This document shows, one piece after another, positions 1-5,387 of a stretch of DNA of 5,387 bases. The stretch lies in assembly GCA_030647175.1 (NCBI GenBank), contig JAUSJU010000045.1, forward strand, positions 1 to 5,387, written 5' to 3'. A program made the translations under genes and the position numbers. Position 1 is the stretch's first letter. Each line of letters starts with the position of its first letter. A model generated the notes under the pieces. That model was not told the DNA's origin. It did no database searches and was given only the letters and a program-made list of their open reading frames with translations. Source of the stretch: a bacterium. GTDB taxonomy: Bacteria; Patescibacteriota; Minisyncoccia; Minisyncoccales; UBA10102.

Positions 1-732
1 ATACAACCAGAAATTATCACGTCATTAGCAGGAATCCCCATTTCCAATAGTTTGATCCTTTCTTTAACGACCGCTTTCATATTGCTTGGATGCGGTTTTT
101 TTGCGGTCAAATCTCTCTCATTGGTTCCCAAAAGATTCCAGAACGGGGTAGAAGTCGTATTCTCTGGGATCTTTGATTTCATGGCAAGCGTGGCAGGGGA
201 CAGAAAACAAGTCATGCTGTTCTTTCCTTTAGTGGCTACCCTGTTTCTCTTCATTCTTTTGAACAACTGGCTCGGGGTTCTGCCCGGCACAGGGTCTTTG
301 GGATTCTGGGAGCACCATGGAGAAGAAAGGATGTTCGTGCCGTTATTCCGTTCCGCAAACAGCGATTTGAATACGACCTTAGCTCTTGCTCTTGTCACCA
401 TGATTGCCGTACAATGGTATGGAATCCGAAAGCTCGGCGTACTTGGCCACCTCTCTAAGTTCTTTGTGGTGACCAAGGGCCCCATCTTTTTCTTCGTCGG
501 CCTCTTAGAGCTTGTGGGAGAGTTTGCAAGGGTCCTCTCGTTTTCTTTCAGGTTGTTCGGGAACATATTCGCGGGAGAAGTGCTGCTTCTCATCATCATG
601 TCCCTTACTCCCTTCTTCGTACCTTTGCCTTTCTTTGCAATGGAACTGTTCGTGGGGCTGATTCAGGCATTGGTGTTTTCAATGTTAGCCCTCATATTTT
701 TGAAAATCGCAACGGAGACACCGTCGCATTAA
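1..732 (+). CDS. atpB: F1Fo ATP synthase subunit a (5'-partial)
   Basis: Membrane stator subunit of Fo that forms the two ion half-channels beside the c-ring. The frame is open from base 1 to the TAA at 730-732, giving 243 visible residues. The first in-frame conventional start, TTG at 52, lies inside the conserved N-terminal segment (PEIITSLAGIPISNS, just before and across it), so the true start is upstream of the window, probably only about ten residues away. Numbering from base 1, the essential arginine of the penultimate helix is R184 in SFRLFGNIFAGE (E. coli R210), with the following glutamate at E193. The last helix carries Q222 in GLIQALVFSML (E. coli Q252), and E215 sits near the position of E. 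coli H245. LLNNWLGVLPG (about 86-96) and SDLNTTLALAL (about 121-131) are further family signatures. Five to six hydrophobic segments are visible. The gene leads the operon and is followed by a 36-base gap before atpE. The identification is secure; only the N-terminus is missing. Confidence 0.97.
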   Translation: MQPEIITSLAGIPISNSLILSLTTAFILLGCGFFAVKSLSLVPKRFQNGVEVVFSGIFDFMASVAGDRKQVMLFFPLVATLFLFILLNNWLGVLPGTGSLGFWEHHGEERMFVPLFRSANSDLNTTLALALVTMIAVQWYGIRKLGVLGHLSKFFVVTKGPIFFFVGLLELVGEFARVLSFSFRLFGNIFAGEVLLLIIMSLTPFFVPLPFFAMELFVGLIQALVFSMLALIFLKIATETPSH

Positions 733-768
733 AGGTCATATATCAATCAATACGTTATACACATCCAT
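733..768 (+). promoter_or_regulatory. AU-rich atpB-atpE intergenic leader, possible translation enhancer or weak internal promoter
   Basis: This 36-base spacer is the longest non-coding stretch in the window. It is A/T/C-rich with very few G residues and shows no obvious hairpin. There is no Shine-Dalgarno sequence in the usual 5-10 base window before the atpE ATG; the only purine patch, AAAGG at 731-735, is over 30 bases away. TTATAC at 755-760 resembles a -10 box, but no convincing -35 box lies at the right distance, and the resulting transcript would be nearly leaderless. In E. coli the atpE leader is a known translation enhancer because c is needed in many copies per complex. A similar role here is an inference. 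Confidence 0.25.
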
Positions 769-996
769 ATGGAACTTGAAGCAGTCAAATCATTAGCAGC
801 AGCAATTGCCATCGGTTTAGGAGCCTTAGGGCCAGCAATTGCAATCGGGATCTTAGCTGGAAAGGCGATGGAGGCAATCGGAAGAAATCCGGAAGCCACG
901 CCTAAAATCCAGACCGCAATGATCTTGGGGTCAGCGTTCGCGGAGGCTATCGCTATTTACGCCTTAGTGATCGCGCTTATCATAAAATTCGTGTAA
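769..996 (+). CDS. atpE: F1Fo ATP synthase subunit c (rotor ring)
   Basis: Subunit of the membrane rotor ring. Each copy carries one ion across the membrane, and the ring turns the gamma shaft. The 75-residue protein is a two-helix hairpin: helix 1 about 5-36, polar loop IGRNPEA about 37-43, helix 2 about 47-73. The ion-binding carboxylate is E59 in SAFAEAIAIYAL (E. coli D61). The positions that mark sodium-binding rings are replaced: by alignment with Ilyobacter tartaricus c (Q32, V63, S66, T67), this protein has I26, F57, A60 and I61, which favours a proton-coupled ring. The glycine-rich packing stretch of helix 1 reads GPAIAIGILAG, with alanine at some usual glycine positions; such positions influence ring size in other species. 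The ATG at 769 gives the standard N-terminus. There is no signal peptide and no Shine-Dalgarno sequence. The stop is three bases before atpF. Confidence 0.98.
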   Translation: MELEAVKSLAAAIAIGLGALGPAIAIGILAGKAMEAIGRNPEATPKIQTAMILGSAFAEAIAIYALVIALIIKFV

Positions 997-999
997 TTC

Positions 1000-1521
1000 A
1001 TGGAAGAATTGTTTGGCAATCTAGGGATTGACGGAAAACTTCTCTTAGCCCAGGCGGTGAATTTTTTGTTGCTCCTATTCTTGCTGAACCAGTTCGTATT
1101 CAAGAAGCTCTTCGTGTTTCTGGAAAAACGTAGAATAGAGATTGAGAAGGGGATATCGCTGAAGGCGAAAGCCGAGCAGGAATTAGATCGCGTAGGAGTG
1201 CTGGAGCAGCAGACGCTTCAGCAAGCAAGAACAAAGGCTGAAGCGATCCTTTCAAGCGCCGGCTTGATGGCGCAGGACGTTGAAAAAGAGTCTTTCCAAA
1301 AGGCGAAATCGCAGGAAGAGCGCATCTTGAAAGATGCGAAGAAGCGGGCGGAACGGGAAACGGAAGAGCTCATGCAAAGTGCCCAGCATTCAATTTCTGA
1401 GATCGCGTTCATGGCGACAGAAAGAGTTTTGGCTAAAGCTTTGACGAAGAAAGAAAAGGAAAAGCTGCAGAAAGAAGCATTCATTCAATTCGGAAAAGAA
1501 CAACGATATGGCAATGCCTAA
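1000..1521 (+). CDS. atpF: F1Fo ATP synthase subunit b (peripheral stalk)
   Basis: Peripheral stalk subunit that anchors in the membrane beside subunit a and reaches up to delta, stopping the alpha3beta3 head from co-rotating. The 173-residue protein has one N-terminal membrane helix at about 14-35 (LLLAQAVNFLLLLFLLNQF), followed by a basic stop-transfer patch. A long charged helix then runs from about 41 to 160, rich in Lys, Glu, Ala and Gln, as expected for the right-handed coiled coil of b dimers. The C-terminal ATERVLAKALTKKEKEKL resembles the delta-binding end of the family. It is somewhat longer than E. coli b (156 residues). No second b or b' gene is visible, so a homodimer is likely. 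The ATG at 1000 lies three bases after the atpE stop with no Shine-Dalgarno sequence, suggesting re-initiation by terminating ribosomes. The 3' end overlaps atpH by 14 bases. Confidence 0.96.
   Translation: MEELFGNLGIDGKLLLAQAVNFLLLLFLLNQFVFKKLFVFLEKRRIEIEKGISLKAKAEQELDRVGVLEQQTLQQARTKAEAILSSAGLMAQDVEKESFQKAKSQEERILKDAKKRAERETEELMQSAQHSISEIAFMATERVLAKALTKKEKEKLQKEAFIQFGKEQRYGNA
1508..1521 (+). other. atpF-atpH 14-base gene overlap with tandem ATGs
   Basis: The end of atpF (codons Tyr-Gly-Asn-Ala-stop) is read in another frame as the start of atpH (Met-Ala-Met-Pro). ATGs at 1508 and 1514 are both in the atpH frame, giving overlaps of 14 or 8 bases. Such overlaps favour re-initiation by ribosomes finishing atpF, which would match b and delta output. 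Confidence 0.7.
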
Positions 1522-1891
1522 GCACATAACCTATGCGAAAGCCCTTGTTGCGGCATTGGACAAGGCGAAAGGGAAGCATATTCAAGAAAGAATGCGGAAC
1601 TTTCTCTTGCTTCTGAAAAAGAGAGGGGATCTCAAGCGTCTTCCTGGGGTGATCAGAACATTTAACGCGTTGTGGTCAGCCCGGGGCGGCAGAGTATTGG
1701 AAGTGGTTTCAGCCGAGCCCCTTTCCAAGAGTTCGCGAAGCAGAGTCTTGAGACTCTTTCCAAAGAAGAAGATCTCTTTGCAAGAAAGCCTTGAGCCTCG
1801 TTTGATCGCGGGAGCAGCCGTTTTCCTCGGAAAGGAATACCTGTTTGACGGAACATTGAGGGAGAAACTGAGACGCATGTTTATCATATGA
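1508..1891 (+). CDS. atpH: F1Fo ATP synthase subunit delta, short form
   Basis: Delta (OSCP-type) subunit that caps the F1 head and joins it to subunit b. It has 127 residues, against 177 in E. coli. The C-terminal half is recognisable: strand GRVLEVVSAEPLS at 61-73, then LEPRLIAGAAVFLGKEYLFDGTLREKLRRM at about 95-124, ending in the family's final 'DG(S/T)xRxxL' motif. The N-terminal domain is reduced to about 55 residues. It keeps an equivalent of helix 1 (ITYAKALVAAL, 7-17) and of the last helices (about 26-58, NFLLLLKKRGDLKRLPGVI), but the middle of the usual six-helix bundle is absent with no frame break. Two in-frame ATGs, 1508 and 1514, are possible starts. 1508 is preferred because a weak purine run (GGAAAAG, 1492-1498) precedes it; choosing 1514 would remove only two residues. 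It overlaps atpF by 14 bases and atpA by 4. The function is secure from context plus the C-terminal motif. Confidence 0.9.
   Translation: MAMPKHITYAKALVAALDKAKGKHIQERMRNFLLLLKKRGDLKRLPGVIRTFNALWSARGGRVLEVVSAEPLSKSSRSRVLRLFPKKKISLQESLEPRLIAGAAVFLGKEYLFDGTLREKLRRMFII
1888..1891 (+). other. ATGA stop-start overlap, atpH-atpA
   Basis: The atpA ATG (1888-1890) overlaps the atpH TGA (1889-1891). This is the classic arrangement for translational coupling, and no independent ribosome binding site precedes it. It also shows that TGA acts as a stop in this organism, because atpH ends here directly after its conserved C-terminal motif. Confidence 0.8.
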
Positions 1892-3435
1892 AGAAAGATT
1901 TTATCGTAGATCTATTACAACAACAGATTGAGGGGGCTGATTTGAAAGTGAAAGGGGAAGAGATCGGGAGAGTGGTATCGGTGGGGGACGGAGTGGTGAC
2001 CATCGAAGGATTGCCGTCTTGCCTTTTTTCAGAGCAGGTGCTCATTGAAAAATGGCCGGCTACCCCCAACTCAAAACCGCTGGCAGCTCTCGTGCTGAGC
2101 TTGGAAGAGTATTCTGTGGAAGCCATCGTGCTGGGAGACGACAAAGACATCAAAGAAGGAGACCTTGTGAGACGAACGAAGCAAGTGCTTTCGGTTCCCG
2201 TAGGAGAAGGGTTATTGGGAAGAGTGGTGAATCCTCTGGGAATTCCTTTGGACGGGAAAGGCGTGCTTTCTGAAAAGCAGACTTCGTTGTATCCCGTTGA
2301 GCGTCCGGCTCCTTCGGTGATGGCAAGACAGTCGGTGTCTGTATCATTGGCCACAGGCATCAAGCTTGTGGATGCTACCGTCCCCATCGGAAGAGGACAG
2401 AGAGAGCTGATCATCGGAGACCGGCAGATAGGGAAGACGTCCATGGTGGAAGATATTATTTTAAACCAATTGAATGAACCCAAAGAATCCCGTCCTTTCT
2501 GCGTGTACGTAGCTATCGGGCAAAAGAGTTCAAAGGTTGCCCAGCTCGTAAAAGATTTGGAAGCCAGAGGAGCTATGGAGTACACAATCGTGGTGGCTGC
2601 TACTGCTTCAGACCCGGCTTCCTTCTGGTACCTGGCTCCCTACACGGGATGCAGCATGGGAGAATACTTCCGCGACAAAGGAAAAGACGCGTTGATCATC
2701 TACGACGACCTTTCCAAGCACGCATGGGCATGGCGCCAGATCGCCTTGCTCTTAAAGCGTCCTCCGGGCAGGGAAGCATATCCTGGAGACGTATTCTATT
2801 TGCATTCAAGGCTTTTAGAGAGAGCTGCCCGGCTTTCCAAAGATCATGGAGGAGGATCATTGACCGCGCTCCCTATCGTGGAAACCCAGATGGGAGACGT
2901 TGCAGCATACATTCCGACGAACGTCATTTCCATCACGGACGGGCAGATCTTCTTGGAGCAAGACTTATTTTTTAAAGGCCAGAGACCTGCAGTAAACATC
3001 GGTATCTCTGTATCTCGTGTGGGATCAGCAGCCCAGGCCAAGGCAATGAAGAAAGTAGCTTCTCAGTTGAAATTGGAATTAGCTCAGTTTCAGGAACTGG
3101 CCTCGTTCGCCCAGTTCTCCCAAGACTTGGACGAAGCTACCAAGAAGCGCATCAACAGAGGCCAGCGCTTAATGGAGCTTTTGAAACAGGACCAGTACAG
3201 GGTCCTTCCTATGGAAGAAGAGGTGTGCAGCTTATGGTGCGGTATTCAAGGATATCTGGACACTCTTCCTATAGAAAGCGTGCGGGTGTTTGAGGAGAAA
3301 CTTTTAGAAAAACTCAAGACTTCGCACAAAGATCTTTTAAAGCACATCCGAGAGACCAAGGATTTTGACGACAAGACACAGGCGCAATTAAAAGTAATCG
3401 TTGAACAGCTGCTTGCTCATGCCTTCCAAACGTAG
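1888..3435 (+). CDS. atpA: F1 ATP synthase subunit alpha
   Basis: Non-catalytic nucleotide-binding subunit of the alpha3beta3 head. At 515 residues it is the normal length for the family (E. coli 513). Domains in order: N-terminal amphipathic helix about 3-20, the delta-binding region; beta-barrel about 24-98; nucleotide-binding domain about 99-380; helical C-terminal domain about 385-515. The Walker A loop is GDRQIGKT at 177-184, with Ile where E. coli has Thr. Q212 lies in AIGQKSS, and Walker B ends in IIYDD with D273 and D274. The arginine finger that completes the beta catalytic site is R377 in ISVSRVGSAAQ. KHAWAWRQIALLLKRPPG (278-295) is a variant of the E. coli KQAVAYRQ region and fits Patescibacteria. 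The ATG at 1888 shares an ATGA overlap with the atpH stop and has no Shine-Dalgarno sequence, so its translation is probably coupled to that of atpH. Confidence 0.99.
   Translation: MKKDFIVDLLQQQIEGADLKVKGEEIGRVVSVGDGVVTIEGLPSCLFSEQVLIEKWPATPNSKPLAALVLSLEEYSVEAIVLGDDKDIKEGDLVRRTKQVLSVPVGEGLLGRVVNPLGIPLDGKGVLSEKQTSLYPVERPAPSVMARQSVSVSLATGIKLVDATVPIGRGQRELIIGDRQIGKTSMVEDIILNQLNEPKESRPFCVYVAIGQKSSKVAQLVKDLEARGAMEYTIVVAATASDPASFWYLAPYTGCSMGEYFRDKGKDALIIYDDLSKHAWAWRQIALLLKRPPGREAYPGDVFYLHSRLLERAARLSKDHGGGSLTALPIVETQMGDVAAYIPTNVISITDGQIFLEQDLFFKGQRPAVNIGISVSRVGSAAQAKAMKKVASQLKLELAQFQELASFAQFSQDLDEATKKRINRGQRLMELLKQDQYRVLPMEEEVCSLWCGIQGYLDTLPIESVRVFEEKLLEKLKTSHKDLLKHIRETKDFDDKTQAQLKVIVEQLLAHAFQT
3419..3435 (+). 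other. atpA-atpG 17-base gene overlap
   Basis: The gamma ATG lies 17 bases before the end of the alpha stop codon, in another frame. The conserved gamma N-terminus fixes this start, so the overlap is real if the sequence is correct. The preceding bases (CAGCTGCTTGCTC) have no Shine-Dalgarno character, which points to coupling with alpha translation. Confidence 0.75.
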
Positions 3436-4345
3436 CATTCAGGACAAAATACGGGCCACGGGGAACATCCGTCAGATAACGAGAGCCATGGAGCTGGTGG
3501 CTGCCACGAAGATGCGCAAAGCAGAGCACGTTGCTCTGAGAGCGCGCCCTTTCGCAAAGAATGCCTTTCGCCTGTTGCGGAACCTGCTTTCCTACGCACA
3601 TGGAGAGCAAGCGTTCCAGGAATCTTCGCTGTTTCAGAAAAACGAGAAAGGAGATACGTGCCTTCTCCTCATTACTTCAGACAGGGGATTGTGCGGTTCC
3701 TACAACACTTCAGTATTGAGAGGCGCAGTAAAATTCATTCGTGAAGAGAAGAACGTGAGAGGGGTTGCCGTGGGAAAGAAAGCAGCAACATTCTTTCGGA
3801 AAGCAGGCATCCAGATGGATGCTGAGTTTTCTCAGCTTTCAGACATCGCTTCTTTGGCTGACGGATCTCCCATTGCTGAATTCCTTCTTTCTCAATACGA
3901 AAAAGGTATCTATCAGCGAGTGTTCTCTTGTTCTACGATGTTCCTTTCGGCGCTGAGCCAGAAGGCAGAGCTCCGGGAGATTCTTCCTTTGAGCGTCCAA
4001 AGCCTTCAGGACATGATCCAAGGGATCCTTCCTCAAAAAGGAATGTATGCAAAGCAAGAAGAAAAGGAAGAGGCTGTGTTCTATCCATACGTCATGGAGC
4101 TCCCTTTCAATAGTTTGTTTGACGCGTTGCTCAGGCAGCTGTTCTACGTGGAGGTTCTTCACTTGCTGTTTGAGTCAAACGCTTCAGAGCACGCTTCCCG
4201 CATGGTAGCCATGAAGAATGCCACGGAAAACGCGACCGATATTTTAGATACCTTAACCCTCAGCTTGAACAAGGCAAGGCAAGCTGCGATCACCCAGGAG
4301 CTGGCTGAAGTATCAACGGCAAAAGAAGCATTAACCGCAGAATAA
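3419..4345 (+). CDS. atpG: F1 ATP synthase subunit gamma (central shaft)
   Basis: Central rotor shaft that converts c-ring rotation into conformational change in beta. With the ATG at 3419 it has 308 residues (E. coli 287). The N-terminal helix (SIQDKIRATGNIRQITRAM, 6-24, then ELVAATKMRKAE) and the C-terminal helix (about 255-300, MVAMKNATENATDIL then LNKARQAAITQELAEV) form the antiparallel coiled coil inside the head. The Rossmann-like middle domain starts at LLLITSDRGLCGSYN (82-96). The ATG at 3419 is chosen because MPSKRSIQDKIRAT matches the usual family N-terminus; an in-frame TTG at 3401 would add only six unconserved residues. The start lies 17 bases inside atpA, no Shine-Dalgarno sequence precedes it, and coupling to atpA is likely. 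The extra length lies in the middle domain, around the acidic stretch AKQEEKEEAVFYPY (about 211-224). I see no cyanobacterial-type redox insertion. Confidence 0.97.
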   Translation: MPSKRSIQDKIRATGNIRQITRAMELVAATKMRKAEHVALRARPFAKNAFRLLRNLLSYAHGEQAFQESSLFQKNEKGDTCLLLITSDRGLCGSYNTSVLRGAVKFIREEKNVRGVAVGKKAATFFRKAGIQMDAEFSQLSDIASLADGSPIAEFLLSQYEKGIYQRVFSCSTMFLSALSQKAELREILPLSVQSLQDMIQGILPQKGMYAKQEEKEEAVFYPYVMELPFNSLFDALLRQLFYVEVLHLLFESNASEHASRMVAMKNATENATDILDTLTLSLNKARQAAITQELAEVSTAKEALTAE

Positions 4346-4355
4346 ACCACCGTAT

Positions 4356-5387
4356 ATGAACAAAGGCACAATCGTTCAAATCATAGGCCCTGTCGTGGAC
4401 GTAGAGTTTGAGAAAGAACTTCCCGGTATTCATTCAGCTTTGCTTGTCCAGAAAGAAGGAGGGTTGATCACGCTTGAAGTCGCCCAGCATTTGGGAGGGA
4501 ACAGAGTTAGAACCATTGCCATGGATTCTACAGACGGACTAAAAAGGAAGCAGGAGGTTGAAGATACCGGCAAACCCATTGAGGTTCCCGTAGGAGAAGA
4601 AGTGCTGGGAAGAATGTTCAATGTGCTGGGGAATACCATTGACGGCCTGCCCGCTCTTTCCAGCAGCGTGAGGAGATCTTCTATTCATCAGCCTTCGCCA
4701 GCTCTCAAAAACCAGAAAGTGGAGCCTGAGATATTTGAAACAGGCATCAAAGTGATTGATTTGCTGTGTCCTTTTCTCAAAGGAGGGAAGGTCGGGTTAT
4801 TTGGGGGAGCTGGAGTAGGAAAGACCGTGCTGTTGCAGGAGCTTATCCACAACACCGCGAAAGAGCACGGAGGATACTCGGTGTTCGCTGGAGTAGGAGA
4901 ACGCACGAGAGAAGGGAACGACTTGTATCAGGAAATGAAGGAATCCGGAGTCTTGAAGAATACCGCTCTCGTGTTCGGGCAGATGAACGAGGTTCCGGGA
5001 GCGAGATTCAGAACGGCGTTGACGGCGCTTCGCATGGCAGAGTATTTCAGAGACGACAAGCACAAAGACGTGCTGCTCTTCATAGACAACATTTTCCGAT
5101 TCGTGCAGGCTGGTTCTGAGGTGTCTGTATTGCTGGGAAGGATGCCATCAGCCGTGGGGTATCAGCCCACGTTAGCTACCGACATGGGAAACCTCCAGGA
5201 GAGAATCACGTCCACCCTGCAGGGCTCTATTACCTCTGTGCAGGCCATTTACGTGCCAGCTGACGATATTACCGACCCGGCTCCTGCCACCACATTCTCT
5301 CATTTAGATTCCACGGTAGTGCTTTCCCGTGAACTGGCGTCTCTCGGAATCTATCCCGCAGTAGATCCTTTGGGATCCAGATCTTCC
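4356..5387 (+). CDS. atpD: F1 ATP synthase subunit beta (3'-partial)
   Basis: Catalytic subunit that makes ATP from ADP and phosphate, or hydrolyses it in reverse. The frame is open from ATG 4356 to the window edge: 344 residues of an expected 460-480. The beta-barrel spans about 1-78 and the nucleotide-binding domain starts near 79. Walker A is GGAGVGKT at 150-157, including K156 and T157. The catalytic glutamate is E182 in GERTREGND, followed by R183 and E186 (E. coli E181, R182, E185). D244 and R248 lie in FIDNIFRF (E. coli D242, R246), and the adenine-stacking tyrosine is Y333 in GIYPAVDP. LLGRMPSAVGYQPTLA (259-274) and ITSVQAIYVPADDITDPAPA (292-311) are near-invariant family blocks. One mild oddity is QMNEVPG at 209-215, where most relatives have QMNEPPG. 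The C-terminal domain with the DELSEED-type lever lies outside the window. The start is 10 bases after the atpG stop, with no Shine-Dalgarno sequence. Confidence 0.98.
   Translation, partial: MNKGTIVQIIGPVVDVEFEKELPGIHSALLVQKEGGLITLEVAQHLGGNRVRTIAMDSTDGLKRKQEVEDTGKPIEVPVGEEVLGRMFNVLGNTIDGLPALSSSVRRSSIHQPSPALKNQKVEPEIFETGIKVIDLLCPFLKGGKVGLFGGAGVGKTVLLQELIHNTAKEHGGYSVFAGVGERTREGNDLYQEMKESGVLKNTALVFGQMNEVPGARFRTALTALRMAEYFRDDKHKDVLLFIDNIFRFVQAGSEVSVLLGRMPSAVGYQPTLATDMGNLQERITSTLQGSITSVQAIYVPADDITDPAPATTFSHLDSTVVLSRELASLGIYPAVDPLGSRSS

Noticed and set aside
52..54. TTG as the start codon of atpB
   Set aside because: The frame stays open to base 1, and the residues before the TTG (PEIITSLAGIPISNS) match the conserved N-terminal segment of subunit a, so the real start lies upstream of the window.
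40..54. Short match TCAATAGTTTG-like between positions about 42-54 and 4105-4117
   Set aside because: It is only about a dozen bases, inside two unrelated coding regions, and is expected by chance.
1508..1891. Short atpH as a frameshifted pseudogene
   Set aside because: Both ends of the family are present in one unbroken frame with proper overlaps to both neighbours, so it reads as a functional shortened gene.
1884..2585. Long open frame on the minus strand opposite atpH-atpA (233 codons)
   Set aside because: It lies antisense to the conserved alpha coding sequence, has a Ser/Thr/Pro-rich composition with no recognisable domain, and is best explained as a codon-bias shadow.
2649..2975. Plus-strand open frame inside atpA (108 codons)
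   Set aside because: It is an out-of-frame shadow of the most conserved part of alpha, Arg-rich and without family features.
3401..3403. TTG as an upstream start for gamma
   Set aside because: It would add six residues (MNSCLL) not typical of gamma and lengthen the overlap with atpA; the ATG at 3419 gives the family-typical N-terminus.
3314..3610. Minus-strand open frame across the atpA-atpG junction (98 codons)
   Set aside because: Both sense-strand genes are secure across this stretch, and the antisense product has no recognisable motif or initiation signal.
4766..5119. Plus-strand open frame inside atpD (117 codons)
   Set aside because: It is out of frame with the beta P-loop and catalytic region, Arg/Gly-rich and without a recognisable domain; beta is certain here.
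1..5387. Recoded TGA (as in Gracilibacteria and Absconditabacteria)
   Set aside because: No gene has an in-frame TGA, and TGA ends atpH directly after its conserved C-terminal motif, so the standard bacterial code fits.

Overview
This window is one co-directional block on the plus strand holding most of a bacterial F1Fo ATP synthase operon in the classical order atpB-atpE-atpF-atpH-atpA-atpG-atpD (subunits a, c, b, delta, alpha, gamma, beta). Both ends are cut inside genes: atpB runs off the left edge just short of its N-terminus, and atpD runs off the right edge after 344 residues. An atpI upstream and an atpC (epsilon) downstream would be expected but lie outside the view. There are no RNA genes, mobile elements, CRISPR arrays, long repeats or terminators, and no gene-free stretch of 300 bases. 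The largest gap is 36 bases, between atpB and atpE.

Layout: the membrane sector Fo comes first (a at 1-732, c at 769-996, b at 1000-1521). The stalk and catalytic genes follow (delta 1508-1891, alpha 1888-3435, gamma 3419-4345, beta 4356 to the edge). Three junctions overlap (14, 4 and 17 bases) and two others are only 3 and 10 bases apart, so the genes are almost certainly co-transcribed and probably translationally coupled. In the assembled enzyme, ions pass between the a-subunit arginine and the c-ring glutamate. This turns the c-ring and the gamma shaft, while b and delta hold the alpha3beta3 head still and beta makes or splits ATP. All the key residues I could check are intact in a, c, alpha and the visible part of beta, so the enzyme looks functional.

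Organism: the protein style suggests the Candidate Phyla Radiation (Patescibacteria), perhaps a Parcubacteria-like lineage. The basis is a very short delta subunit, a compact 75-residue c subunit, the KHAWAWRQ variant in alpha and the tight gene packing. This is inference from remembered family patterns, not a search. The genetic code looks standard: TGA ends atpH and does not occur inside any of the frames.

The region is essentially an ordinary housekeeping operon. The points worth a second look are the delta subunit, about 50 residues shorter than the E. coli protein, the lack of Shine-Dalgarno sequences before essentially every gene, and the AU-rich, G-poor leader before atpE. I saw no evidence of a new biological system.
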